From the NCBI RefSeq assembly GCF_029873635.1, contig NC_080423.1, positions 111,617,087-111,681,086 on the forward strand: a DNA stretch of 64,000 nt, written 5' to 3'. The notes under the pieces were generated by a model that did no database searches, was not told the origin of the DNA, and saw only the letters and a program-made list of their open reading frames with translations. The DNA is from Malania oleifera. Its lineage: Eukaryota; Streptophyta; Magnoliopsida; Santalales; Ximeniaceae. The translations under genes and the position numbers were made by a program. Below, piece by piece: positions 50,101 to 58,984 of this stretch; positions within the stretch are counted from its first letter, which is position 1; each line of letters starts with the position of its first letter.

Positions 50101-53100
50101 AGGTGTGGCTCCTATAGAAGATAAGATAAGGGAGAGACGACTCAGATGGTATGGACACTTGCAATGTAGGCCTTATAGTGCACCTGTGAGGAAGAGTAAC
50201 TTAGTTACTGTGGGGGGCGGTAGAAGGGGTAGGGGTAGACCTAAAATAACTTGGAAAGAGATAGTGAGTAATAGGGGTGAGCATAGTTCGGGGAAAATCG
50301 AATTAACCAATTTAATCGGCCGAAATTGGTCAGTTCGATTCGGGTAAAAAAACCGGTTCGGTCGATTCGGTTGGGCTTCACCAAAATTTGGTGAATCGGG
50401 TTTCGGTTCGGTTAACAGCACATAATTATTCGGTTAATCGATTAACCAATTTATTAATTAATTAAAATTTAAATATAAATTATTATATGTTAATTTGTTA
50501 GGGATGGGGCTCAGCTTGGGGTGGAAAAAGGTGGAGCGGAGGGCTAGGGTTTAATTTGTTTACTGTTTTTGCCTCTGCGCCGCAGCGAAGCTTTGGGTCT
50601 CCCTCCATCGAACCATCTCCATTCTCCACTCCCCACTCGCTCTCTCTCCACACTTTCTCCCATCCCTTTCTCCTCTCTTTTCAGCTTCTCTTTGCGGAGA
50701 CGAGCTTCTGGGATATCCGGTTAAGAGCGGTGCGTTTCAGGCGCACTGGTTAGGGCTTTTCTTTTCTGTTTCGGGCTCTATTTGTGCTGCAAAAATTGTT
50801 CAATTTGAGCGTTTCAGCGACTGATTTGTAGGGTTTTGGGACTTGGGAAGTGTTGGGACTTTGTTCAAAGAACGTTCTCCTGGCGGTGGTTTCTTCAATT
50901 CAGTGGTGTTTGGGTGCTGCAATTCTGTCTGTTGATTTCAAGGTGAAGTTTGGAATTGTAGCTTAATTCTGAGAAATACCTTTCATTTTAGAAGTTCAAA
51001 TTCTTCCAAATATACGTGAATGTGTAGAAAATATTGGAACCAATTTAGAGCTGAAATTATGAAACTGCTGATGCCTTAAATTGTTCTTCAACTGCGTTGG
51101 CATAACATGAATGTTTAGAGGTGGTTGCTTGCTGTCAATGTTTTCTTTTTTAAAAACACAGGAAAAGTTTTTATTAATAAAATTAATAGATAAGGTGTTT
51201 AATTAAGCTGGAATTGGTAAAAATTTTTTATAATTATATTCTATTTTTAGCAATTAATTACAGATAATTCCGGTTAAATTTGGTTAAGGTAATTTGGTCG
51301 GGTTCGGTTCGGAAGTTCGGTCGGTTCTGTTAACATCATTTATTAACCGAAATTTTTGATTAATTCGGTTAATTACCCGAATTTGGCCGAACCGACCATT
51401 TGCTCACCCCTAGTAAGGATTTAATATCCTTGAATCTATCAAAAGAAATGATCCATGATCGCATAAATTGACGGAAAATGATTCATATAGCCGGCCCCAC
51501 TTAGTGGCTAAGGCTTGGTTTTGTTGTTGTTGTTGTTTTTGCTTTTGTCGCTATTATTATTTTTATAATATTTTTTTATTATTCTTATTGTAGTAATTAA
51601 TTATTCTTCCTATAATAATTAGAATTAGAATTAGAATTATAATAATAATAATAATGATTATTATTATTATTATTATTATCTCATCTGCAGTGGTATGGTA
51701 TGGTTAAGCAATGTCAACTAGTGTTTTGAGAATTTATTGTTTAATGTTGATTATAATTGTTTCTGAAATAAGGAGTCAAGAATGGAATCACTGTTCCTGT
51801 CTATAAGAAGAGGAATCACCATTCTATTGCTATAAGAAGAGGAATCACCATTCTATTGAATGGGGCAGTCATCATTCATATAGGAATATGGTTCCATGCT
51901 CATTTTTTGCATCATAATTTTGATTCCATTCCATCCTTTTCTGCAAACCAAACCGCTTTGTGCCTTTTTTCGTTCTTTTTTTTAGCTGAAGGTCAATTCA
52001 TGTCTAATTTATATTTATATATTTATATATTGGCATGTAGGTGAGGCCTTAGTATTTATTATTATTCCTCTATTGTCTTGTCCCAGATTACCCTATCCAC
52101 ATTACAATATATTTTTTCATTTGAATGAGTTGTGTTCCTCTCTCAACAGAAAACGTGGCAAAGGTTACGAACCACTGGCATACTTCACGATGCAATTCCT
52201 CACCCAAATGATAGAGAAGGGTATCCAATGCATGTCAAGGTAGAATTTTTTAAACCTTATCATGTTATTGTCTGATTTTTGGTGGTTGTGTAACTTATTA
52301 AATGGGTTTTCTTAATGTTTGACTATTCATTGAAATTTTAATCTCTGTAGATCTTATTGTGACTTTTGTGGTAACATAGCTGGGTTAGAGAAGTTTTCTT
52401 TTTGTGGAATCCGACTGTTAGTGGTAGTTTTGGGTATTGTAATTGTTTTTTTATTATAAACATTTTTGTGTCATTGTTATGTTGGCATAGTGAGATACTG
52501 GTTCACTGTTTAAACTATAGGGCATTACATTATTGCTCCTTCTAATGATGTCATTGATCAACTGATCCTTTTGACTCAATGGCTAGGATTAATTGCAGGC
52601 AAGACATACAAATATTTCTTTTTTAGCAGAGTACCCAACTTTCATTTTCAGCACAATACCTATCTGAGCAATGACAAACAGGCGTTTGCTTCTTGCACAC
52701 CCTTGCACACAATGGGGTTGGTTTCTTGGTGGAAGTCATCCTTCTTTTCTTTTTTTTCAGAAATTTATTGTAGAAAGCACATACATATCAAATGAAAACA
52801 ATACCGTCTTAAACCTATTTTTCTCAGAAAGATGTCTTGTTTGGCTTCATGTCAAGACTACAAAAAATTGTGGTTTGGGTAGGGGGCGGGGACGGGGGGA
52901 GATATTTCTGCATATAGATGAGTACAGAACTTAATTTTGAACTTTCTAACGTCACTTTCAAACTCAAAGTGGTTCTGTAGACTTTTCACTGCTTCATGCT
53001 CCAAGATGTGGGAAGCTAGGATTATTCCCATGATAATGTTATTGAGAAGGCATGCATCGTACATAGATAATCATATCCGTAAAATTTTACCATGATTGCT

Positions 53101-54309
53101 CCAGCAGGCTGCTTTTGCAAGATGTACATCATATCTATTACCTATGGCCATTAAAAAAGGCAAGAAGCTGTTCCATAGGATGAAGCACAACAAAGTTTAC
53201 CATGACTGAAACCTTCAGCTGCAGTCCTCATCGTATTGCATCTGATGTTCATCTACTTTTGACAATTTTTATTAGTTTCCTACTTAGATTATGACATTCC
53301 TGCCAATTCTGCTTTTTCTGTGTTGGTTGCATTCCATTGTCAGTCTGTGATCACAATGATCACTCTCTCCTTTTTCCTAGCTTTTCTTCCCAATCATCAT
53401 GCTTACAAGACTACAACATTTGATGAGATTTTGGAAAGATTCTTATGTAAACTTTATGCAGGAGTTATATATCTTTCATCAAAAGTCAGCAGAGATGTAG
53501 CCTCGTCTAGGGGTGTACATTGTTTGCTAGTTTTAGTAACGTGATGGAGAGAATCTCTAGCTAGGACGTGAATTGTACATGTGTGGTTTGTCCACCATGT
53601 CATGTTAATGCTCATCTCCTATACATAAAAACTACCACGGCATTCCCACACATGTATGCATGCATGCTCGCGTACATACACAATAAATTCAAAAGAGAAC
53701 AAAAAATTGAAGAAAAAAAATATAAAGAGAATATATTTTTTAAAATTTTATGGTTTGAGTTAACAGGTGGCACGGAGGCGCTTCCAGTGCGATGCTAATG
53801 ATGCCAATGCCATTGCATTTTCCTATGGATGGGTGTATTGTGGGTCCCATAACTTCAGTGCAGCTGCTTGGGGGTGCCCTTTTCCGATTTCGAATTCAAA
53901 TGTCGCTGGCCTAGTGGACGGAGCAGCTGATACTGAGACGGGTTCCAAGCTTCGAATTTGCAACTATGAACTAGGGATAATTTTCATTGTTCCTCCTCCA
54001 GCTGATACGCGTACTGATACAGTTGGGAAAAGCACAAGCAACTTGGATGATATTATTTTGCCATTTGTTGTACCTGCCCCAAAATATCAGTCGACAGATA
54101 CACCGGCAACATTTCAGGCCATGAGGAGGGAATTAGTGGGGTGTAATTGTGAAGCAGATGGAGGTAAGCCGCCGGCAATTAGTACTACTGAAGAAATGGA
54201 AGAGGCGGAGATCCTGGATGAAGAGGAAGTACTAAATGAAATTGATCACGCCCTCATAAACGATGAAGAGAAGGCTTATGCTGATGTACTCTGGAGTATG
54301 GTACGCTGA
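20188..54309 (+). CDS. TDP1B: FHA-domain tyrosyl-DNA phosphodiesterase (TDP1-beta type), twelve exons
   Basis: Exons: 20188-21011, 21268-21402, 21533-21677, 23319-23618, 23938-24199, 40738-40904, 41033-41143, 46228-46279, 46364-46473, 46574-46702, 52150-52239 and 53767-54309, in frame for 955 residues. TDP1 enzymes remove stalled topoisomerase I peptides and other adducts from DNA 3' ends in the nucleus. An N-terminal FHA domain (about residues 35-165) shows GR at 58-59, SRRH at 74-77 and NGVFVNG near 129-135, the phosphothreonine-binding signature. The phosphodiesterase part carries both HxK motifs: H343/K345 (HHPK) and H773/K775 (MHVK), with GSHNFS including N804 after the second. The C terminus is acidic. 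This matches Arabidopsis AT5G07400. The start is the first in-frame ATG; a longer N terminus cannot be excluded. Intron 6 uses a GC donor. Exon 4/5 joining is the least certain junction. Confidence 0.9.
22190..23150 (+). mobile_element. LTR-retrotransposon remnant in intron 3 of the TDP1-beta gene
   Basis: A block from TGTTGAG (22190) to TTGCA (22529) ends next to TGGTGTCAGAGCC (22534-22546), a near match to the initiator-Met-tRNA primer-binding site. A CT-rich leader follows. At 22938-22953 a purine-rich GTGAGGAGGAG tract followed by TGTTAG could be a polypurine tract and the start of a second, diverged LTR. No coding domain was seen between them. Boundaries are approximate. Confidence 0.4.
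24718..24781. repeat. 32-bp exact tandem duplication
   Basis: Units 24718-24749 and 24750-24781 are identical (each begins AGACAAAGACATC and ends GAATATAC). They lie in the LINE fragment and shift its reading frame, since 32 is not a multiple of three. Confidence 0.9.
25530..26126. mobile_element. Possible Mutator-like non-autonomous insert in the L1 fragment
   Basis: Comparison of the L1 protein on both sides shows about 600 bp of foreign DNA here. Flanks AAGGAACAA and AAGGAATGA agree at 7 of 9 positions, suggesting a 9-bp target duplication as made by Mutator-like elements. The ends (GGTTGTTAGAATTGGGATT and, reversed, GGTTATTGAAATCGCAATT) are weakly inverted. The right end is rich in GATTCTA/TAGAATC words. 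Family assignment is tentative. Confidence 0.4.
26460..28200 (+). pseudogene. L1-type LINE fragment, reverse transcriptase region, + strand
   Basis: In three frames this stretch encodes pieces of plant L1 ORF2: a region before the RT (near 26480-26600), the [11 protein letters not shown] motif (about 26990-27020), [12 protein letters not shown] (about 27170-27210) and a [10 protein letters not shown] segment near 27290. The last replaces the catalytic FADD box, so the polymerase site is destroyed. It faces the other L1 fragment head to head at about 26450. It is too decayed to move. Confidence 0.72.
28233..28700. mobile_element. Candidate MITE-like element in intron 5
   Basis: This AT-rich stretch starts GTAGGCTTAGTTTGG and contains several internal complementary words (CTTTTAAAAG, AGCTTTTAAAAGC) plus GTTTACCAAACATA near the right end. 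It shares its first 20 or so bases with 4169-4185 in calnexin intron 2. Terminal inverted repeats and target duplication could not be settled. Confidence 0.35.
28701..29730. other. Unassigned part of TDP1-beta intron 5
   Basis: No exon, RNA or transposon end was recognised. It contains a short TA/TG microsatellite near 29157-29180. Confidence 0.45.
30950..31877. mobile_element. hAT-like non-autonomous element H1 with GC-rich cargo
   Basis: The element begins TAGGTGTGAGCA and ends TGCTCACCCCTA, 12-bp terminal inverted repeats with one mismatch. The flanks ATCATATC (30942-30949 and 31878-31885) form a perfect 8-bp duplication, the size made by hAT transposases. Subterminal regions are dense in CGGTTCGG and CGGTTAA words. 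The middle (about 31140-31680) is sharply GC-rich, with overlapping open frames in several phases and a TCTTCTT run. It resembles a captured host 5' UTR or first exon. No transposase is encoded. The uninterrupted site can be read in the other LTR near 38965. Confidence 0.85.
32573..32693 (-). promoter_or_regulatory. TCGTCGACGA array, gypsy 3' LTR
   Basis: Copies start at 32573, 32594, 32640, 32659 and 32684 (spacings 21, 46, 19, 25). Three are exact. In the direction of LTR transcription (- strand) the array ends 9 nt before TATAAATA (32556-32563). Confidence 0.83.
33029..37541 (-). pseudogene. gypsy gag-pol remnant, - strand
   Basis: Gag begins at or near 37541 ([13 protein letters not shown]; probable ATG 37523) and holds the retrotransposon gag core to about 36837. 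A CxxCxxxxHxxxxC knuckle ([14 protein letters not shown]) lies near 36600. Protease shows [10 protein letters not shown] near 36400, with N in place of the catalytic Asp. RT (35826-35185) contains [13 protein letters not shown] and the FIDDALVYS active site. RNase H lies at 35019-34708. The integrase zinc finger and core occupy 34700-33560 ([12 protein letters not shown]). The C-terminal end ([16 protein letters not shown]) stops at 33029-33031. Stops such as FDQL*G, N*ARL, NIK*R and CQ*LK mostly replace Gln or Trp. No intact polyprotein is possible. Confidence 0.92.
37826..39898 (-). repeat. 5' LTR of the gypsy element (right copy)
   Basis: This 2,073-bp copy has the same ends as the left LTR and no insert. 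The 36-bp minisatellite occupies about 38840-39030, with fewer and more decayed units. A (TA)n run lies at about 39179-39205, - strand TATAAATA at 39657-39664, and the palindrome array at 39674-39818. Confidence 0.94.
39674..39818 (-). promoter_or_regulatory. TCGTCGACGA array, gypsy 5' LTR
   Basis: Copies start at 39674, 39699, 39719, 39765, 39784 and 39809 (spacings 25, 20, 46, 19, 25). Two are exact. Reading toward transcription on the - strand, the last copy ends 9 nt before TATAAATA (39657-39664). Confidence 0.84.
39904..40737 (+). other. Remainder of TDP1-beta intron 5
   Basis: AT-rich intron DNA between the gypsy target duplication and exon 6. No other feature was recognised. Confidence 0.5.
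41724..43790 (-). mobile_element. Truncated copia retrotransposon in TDP1-beta intron 7, - strand
   Basis: A short LTR (41724-41891) starts TGTTGA and ends TCAACA. Next to it is a - strand polypurine tract (GCTTGAGGGGGAG). The - strand then encodes the end of copia pol: a [14 protein letters not shown]...QPDISF segment (42607-42389) and an RT segment with [18 protein letters not shown] (about 43100-43060). A 48-bp tandem duplication lies in the RT region. The 5' part of the element (gag, integrase, 5' LTR) is absent and the left portion of pol is full of stops. The right boundary is approximate. Confidence 0.75.
43076..43173. repeat. About 48-bp tandem duplication in copia RT remnant
   Basis: The sequence CAGTGATAGGTGGTGG, then TAAGGAGATGAACAAA, then GTACTGAGGCAA occurs twice in succession with two or three differences. 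48 is a multiple of three, so the protein frame survives with a 16-residue repeat. Confidence 0.8.
43820..43989. mobile_element. hAT-like element H3, deleted copy
   Basis: The right end GCTGAATGCTCACCCCTA and the subterminal CGGTTAATTCGGTTAATT match elements H1 and H2. The left terminal 15 or so bases are absent: the copy begins at TTCAGTTAAATTT. Even so, CAATCTGG (43812-43819) and CAATCTCG (43990-43997) match at 7 of 8 positions, as an 8-bp target duplication would. The cargo region is lost; only 170 bp remain. Confidence 0.65.
43998..46227. other. Rest of TDP1-beta intron 7, possible - strand LTR remnant
   Basis: No gene was recognised. TTTATACCAAATTG at about 44881-44894 reads on the - strand as a weak primer-binding-site match (TTGGTATAAA), followed to the right by TGATGTAG and an AG/GGGA-rich tract (44916-44975). 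This could be the 5' LTR edge of an old - strand LTR element. A second GAGGGAGGGAG tract lies near 45998-46017. Evidence is thin. Confidence 0.3.
46832..47075 (-). mobile_element. 3' end fragment of an RTE LINE, - strand
   Basis: Read on the - strand, this stretch ends with GGATTCATGTAGCC, then CCCACCTAGTGGG, then GGCTTGGTTTTATTGTTGTT. It is the same 3' terminal signature as the + strand RTE element (CCCCACTTAGTGGCTAAGGC at about 51496-51515). It is 5'-truncated, as LINE copies often are. Confidence 0.75.
47413..51490 (+). pseudogene. RTE ORF2 remnant (endonuclease and reverse transcriptase)
   Basis: The AP-endonuclease-like domain starts near 47503 ([14 protein letters not shown]), with [19 protein letters not shown] and GGDLNGYV, and is open to 48087. 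The linker 48090-48840 has stops and shifts. RT runs 48840-49860 with [59 protein letters not shown] and the catalytic LFADDIV near 49580-49600. The C-terminal part ([32 protein letters not shown]) is cut by the hAT-like insert, then continues with the KEMIHDR...RKMIHIA end, where a TGA replaces Trp. The active sites survive but the frame does not. Confidence 0.9.
50272..51412. mobile_element. hAT-like non-autonomous element H2 inside the RTE LINE
   Basis: The element begins TAGGGGTGAGCA and ends TGCTCACCCCTA, perfect 12-bp inverted ends. Subterminal CGGTTCGG/CGGTTAA words match H1. It interrupts the end of the LINE frame, which resumes exactly after it. Flanks share only GTAA, so the expected 8-bp duplication is not clear. 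The interior (about 50500-50960) is GC-richer than the ends and begins with a pyrimidine-rich stretch like a plant 5' UTR or first exon; it differs from the H1 cargo. Confidence 0.82.
51551..52149 (+). other. Remainder of TDP1-beta intron 10
   Basis: The stretch begins with AT-rich ATT and AAT runs (around 51553-51680). A 29-bp unit, TATAAGAAGAGGAATCACC plus ATTCTATTG, is tandemly duplicated at 51802-51830 and 51831-51858. Nothing else was recognised before exon 11. Confidence 0.55.
52240..53766 (+). other. TDP1-beta intron 11
   Basis: A 1.5-kb intron between the exon ending in the second HxK motif and the last exon. I see no transposon ends or exons in it. Confidence 0.6.
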
Positions 54310-54431
54310 TTGATTTGGGTGCTACTACACTTGATTTAGGAGTTCCATTTTTTTTATTTTTTATTTTTTATTATTATTTTTATTTTTTATAGAAAATTTA
54401 AATATATGGAAATATTTGTAAAAATGTGTTA

Positions 54432-54574
54432 AAAGTGAAACTGAATAATGAGAATTCAGTTTCACTTTAACCCTTACAAGGTCAAGGCATGGTCGCATTA
54501 CTAACACTCTAAAACCTAGTTTTGAAAAACTAGCCTGAAATTGAGATTCGGTAACTTGGTTTTGAAACCAAGTT
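54432..54574. repeat. Cluster of perfect hairpins in the presumed TDP1-beta 3' region
   Basis: A perfect 15-bp stem (AAAGTGAAACTGAAT and its complement) spans 54432-54446 and 54454-54468 with a 7-nt loop. About 85 bp further, AACTTGGTTT-TG-AAACCAAGTT forms a 10-bp stem with a 2-nt loop near 54552-54573. Between them lies CTAGTTTTGAAAAACTAG, another short hairpin. These start about 120 bp after the stop codon. Confidence 0.75.
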
Positions 54575-55674
54575 TTGATAATTTAGTTTTCATTAAAAAA
54601 TATTATTTATTTATTCTTAACATTTCATAAAAATTGACTTAATTTTTTTAAAAAATAAATATAAAATCTTAACAAAATGCTTAAAACTTAAAAAATATAA
54701 TCTCTTTTATGTTTTTTTTTTTTTTAATTAAATGTGATTTGAAATTTATGAGACAACACCTATATAAGTATAACCTGCCTCTTCTGTATAATTTTTTTCC
54801 CTCTTCAATTTTTTATTATACTAGTTGTATAATTTATGCTATAAAATATTATTTTATCTAGAAGTACAAAAGAATAAAAATTTATCAATTTTTTTCGAAT
54901 GTAAATGGGTGACTTGATGAGTACTCGAGCCAAACTTGTCCAACTTTTTTCGGGTTAATTTGTTTATAACGAAGTCTTAATTTAATTCCAATTTAATTCC
55001 AAACTCGAATCTTACTTACCCTGAAGTTCCATATTCATGCATATCCAATGCAAGCACATGCCCTATTTTGGAATTTTGATTTTAGTGTAAATCTACTCTA
55101 TATGCTTTAGATTTACAACCTAAGTTTTAATGTAAATATTTTTTTCTTAAAAAAATCAATTAAAATTTTTTGTTTAATATTTGTAATAACATTTTTAATA
55201 TTTCTAAGTAACAAATCAACTACTATTTATGTCAATTAATACTTTTAATTCTCATTTTATTGTTATCTAATTAAAAGTATAATTATCCTCTTATCAAAAG
55301 TTAATTAAAATTTTGATTAGAACTTTATAATTAATATTTTTAATTTAAATAATGAATATCAATGCTGATTTAAAATCTTTACTTTTATTTTATTAATAAT
55401 TTAGTATTTTAAATATAATAACAAGAGTGGTTATATTAGTATCCCAAATTTAAAATGGTAAGGGTAATAGGATATTCAAAAAGTAGAACTCTCATGGATG
55501 GGATGTTCACTCATGAAGGAAGGTGGGAATAGGATATTCATGTTTCAAGAATTCTTTCATTTCTATTAATTTGAATTTGCCCACCATGTCAAATTCTTAT
55601 TCTCAAACAAATGTTGAATTGAGATGTCATGGACGTCACATTCTTGGGAATCTTGGAAAATCCCTTAAGATTGA

Positions 55675-55778
55675 TGTTTGACTTTTCTACCAATTGCAAA
55701 ATAAGAGGAATAATAAGAAATTAAAATGTTTGACTTTTATACCAATTGCAGAATAAGAGGAATGATAAGAAATTAAAA
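55675..55778. repeat. 52-bp tandem duplication
   Basis: Two copies with three differences (55675-55726 and 55727-55778), each starting TGTTTGACTTTT and ending AAGAAATTAAAA. Confidence 0.88.
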
Positions 55779-58067
55779 TGACTTTAACGAAACACTTAAC
55801 GGGACATTTGAACAAAACACTCAATAAAAAGATTTGACTCTTACAAAACTTTTGGACTCTCTAAACTCTTAGATTATAACAAAGGAGTAAGATGTGGATC
55901 TTTTCCTTGTGGTTCTCCTCAACAAACCATCCTCCTTATATGGTCATGGAGGATAAAATAGATTAGGTTCCATGGTTTCACGGATAAAGTAAATAATATT
56001 TTTGATTGGTGTGTGTTTGTCACTTGATTTATCCGGACTTTTGAACTAGAAATATAAAAAGTGGATTCTTGAGAGAAGTATGTTCTTTTGTATGTAACTT
56101 TCTAATTTATTCACTACGCTTCCGATGTCATATGTCACCTTTTCAACTTGTTGACCAAAGTATATCTCGTTGTAATCATCAATATACTCTTTAATTAGCT
56201 TATGTTAGTAGGATTTTTCTTCTTCGTTTTGATTTTCATGGAAATTATAGATTAATTCTAGTGAAAATCCAATAATAAGTCTCCTTCCATGAATTACCAT
56301 TACTTCAAAATTTTTAGTTCCTCCAATAGGGATATATGCACTTATCATAAAATTAACCGAAGACTTGAGACAAAAAAAGCATTTCTTCTTTGATTTTTGG
56401 TTGCATCTGGATGATGTGGATTAACTTGGGATAAAAAGATACCCAATAATAATGTAGATGCCAAATTTGATATGGCTAGAAAAATTTTCACCGGATCTCC
56501 TTCCCAAAGAGCTATAGGCTTGAAAAGTCATTGTAATTCTTTTGTGACTCTTGGATATTTTGTAAATGATTTGATCTAACAATAAAAAGGAAGTCTTTAA
56601 ATGCTAAAGTTCTAGGGAATTGAAAACAATTTCATTTATAAGACCTCACTCAAAAGTCAAAAGCTTCCATGCTCCATTTGTCAAACTAGGGGTCAAACTA
56701 GAGTTTTTTCATGTGACAAAAGTAATCATGAATAGAGCCCTTCAAATTCCCTAAGGATTTGTTTAATTCTTTGTGAGTTTACCTTCAAAATTTGGGCTAC
56801 AAGCACTAATCTCTAAAATTTCCATCAATCTATGGATAGTGTTCTTGGTGACCATTTTTCTCGTAAGAGCTTTCGAGGTCTAGTTGACTTGAATATCTTT
56901 TCCTTTTTGAGTTGCTGGCTCTTTTATATTCCATGCTTTTTTTTTTTGGTCGTGTAATAATTTTTTGAAAACCATTAAAGACTGGGTTAGTCATTCTTTT
57001 CATTTTAATATGCGACAACATTCTTAGAAAAGTTCATATGTACAATCTTAGAATTTTAGGTGTCTTCATGTTGACCATTGTGTTTTCACCTTGGATTTAT
57101 GATGGGACATATGAAAGAATCTAACTATATGGTGCTTTCTCTCATCTCTCCTTAAGTACAAGGGTACTTTTCCTTAAAAGTGTATGTTATATCTTCATGA
57201 ATGAGAGTGAGACATAGAGGATAAATAGGTAATCCCATTTTGTCTTCAAATTTTGATTTTCGAAAAAGCTTCCCAAAACAAGTAATTTCAAAATCTTTCT
57301 TTATCTAGTCAAAAATAAGATTCTAGATTTTTCTTCACAAGCTTTTTTGTTCTTCAAACATCCTTAAGTTCTCGTCTTTTTAGTGGATTTCAATCTCGCC
57401 CAATATTCTCTTTCAAATAATTTTTATCTTAAATGATATCAAGTAAAAAATCTTTCTATTATTTTACTCTTCCTAAAAGACTTTGATTTTCATATTCGAT
57501 TCTCTTTTAATTCATCAATTCTAAGAATATTATATCTTACTCTTCAATTTTATTTTTATTTTTTTTAAAATTCTAAACTTATGGTTTTCTAAGGCCACCC
57601 GTTTTCTTAAAGAGTAATTAGGGTTCCTCAATAACCCTATTTGGCCAACTCATTGATGATTGGCATGTCAAGGGACATTGTTTTTATTTCCTTATTCTTT
57701 TTCAAAGGCATGCACACACATTATCGAACACTAGTTGTTCTTCAAATGATATCAATAAGGGTACTAGTTAACTAATTTTCCTTAGAATAATTAGCTAACC
57801 ACTTTCTCTATGTACAATTATACTCTTAAATTCATTCTTTAATTCATAAATCTTTTAGAGTTTCTTTTCTTTATTTCCCCCCCCCCCCACCCCCCCCTTA
57901 AAAAAATAGTTGGCAACTCCACTTTTCAATCTTCATGTTTTCTTAGTTAGTCTTTGTTTCCTTTTGATTCTTCTTATTTGGGAATTGCCATAAAACTACT
58001 TCATTTGACACCTTTGGATTGAATTCGGCGTCGACAAATACTTCTTTTGTTCTTTCAGCACTTGAAA

Positions 58068-58908
58068 TGTGACGCCCCGAACTCCCCAAGTGGGGCCCAG
58101 GTGCCACGTGTTCCAATCACCTATATTTGACACCATAATTAACACGCACGCAGTGGAATATAAATAAAACCTCAAATAAATACTAGAGTTCTATATAACA
58201 ACCTAAAAACGAGCACTATAACATCCAGATATCTATATGTACAACCAACATTTAAAATATAACCCAGTACAAATATATTTGTATATATATCAGTATCTCA
58301 TAATACCCCAAAAAGAAACCATCAAAAACAATCCCAGCCTAGGCCTTCAAACCCGATCTCCAGAAGAACCTGAAAAGTTGTTAATCCACTAGGGTGAGAC
58401 ACTTTTCAGTAAGAGTGGAATAAATTATAATAGTGTGTGACAAATGAGTTTTAATATTTATATAACAAAATAAATTGCTTCTCATACAATATTAATAATA
58501 ATTGAGAAAACATATCATTAATAACATCACCTACATCTGATATCACACACACATCCAATATACACAAATACATAATTTTTATGTAGGCGAAAGTCCCCGA
58601 GGATAGGGAAGATTACCCGCCCATACAAGTAGCTTCCTTTTGCTTTGGTACTAAAAACTACCTACCAGAGCACTCACTTTTTTTAGTAAGCCCTCAGATG
58701 AAGAATTATCTCACTACCAGTATACACATCTTTATTATTTTAAGGATGAAGTTTTTCGGGAATCGAGATGTTTACCCGCTCATACAAGTAGCATCCCTTT
58801 GCACTGATACCAAGAAACTACCTAGTAGAACACTCACCTTTCTCAGCAAGCCCCTAGTGGTATGTTTACCTCGCTGTATGCACACACATGCATTCACAAT
58901 ATGCTATA

Positions 58909-58984
<76 letters not shown>

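Larger units (their letters stand above)
47178..51536 (+). mobile_element. RTE-clade LINE, near full length, in TDP1-beta intron 10
   Basis: The element is bounded by a perfect 14-bp target duplication TTTTGCTTTTGTCG (47164-47177 and 51537-51550). It has the RTE-type short 5' leader, one ORF2-like region, and a 3' end with (GTT)n and no poly(A). Without the hAT-like insert (50272-51412) it is about 3.2 kb, the usual RTE length. The host exons on both sides (46574-46702 and 52150-52239) stay in frame, so the element is removed with the intron. Confidence 0.93.
54310..58067. other. AT-rich DNA downstream of the TDP1-beta gene
   Basis: The 3' UTR of the gene begins here; hairpins near its start are listed separately. 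No gene was recognised. Long stretches (about 56000-57900) are strongly biased and might be very old transposon DNA on the - strand, but no domain could be named. A poly(C) run lies at about 57879-57897. Confidence 0.45.

Noticed and set aside
56000-57900. Possible old endogenous pararetrovirus or other element on the - strand
   Set aside because: Short readable stretches exist, but no movement-protein, protease or reverse-transcriptase motif could be identified with confidence.
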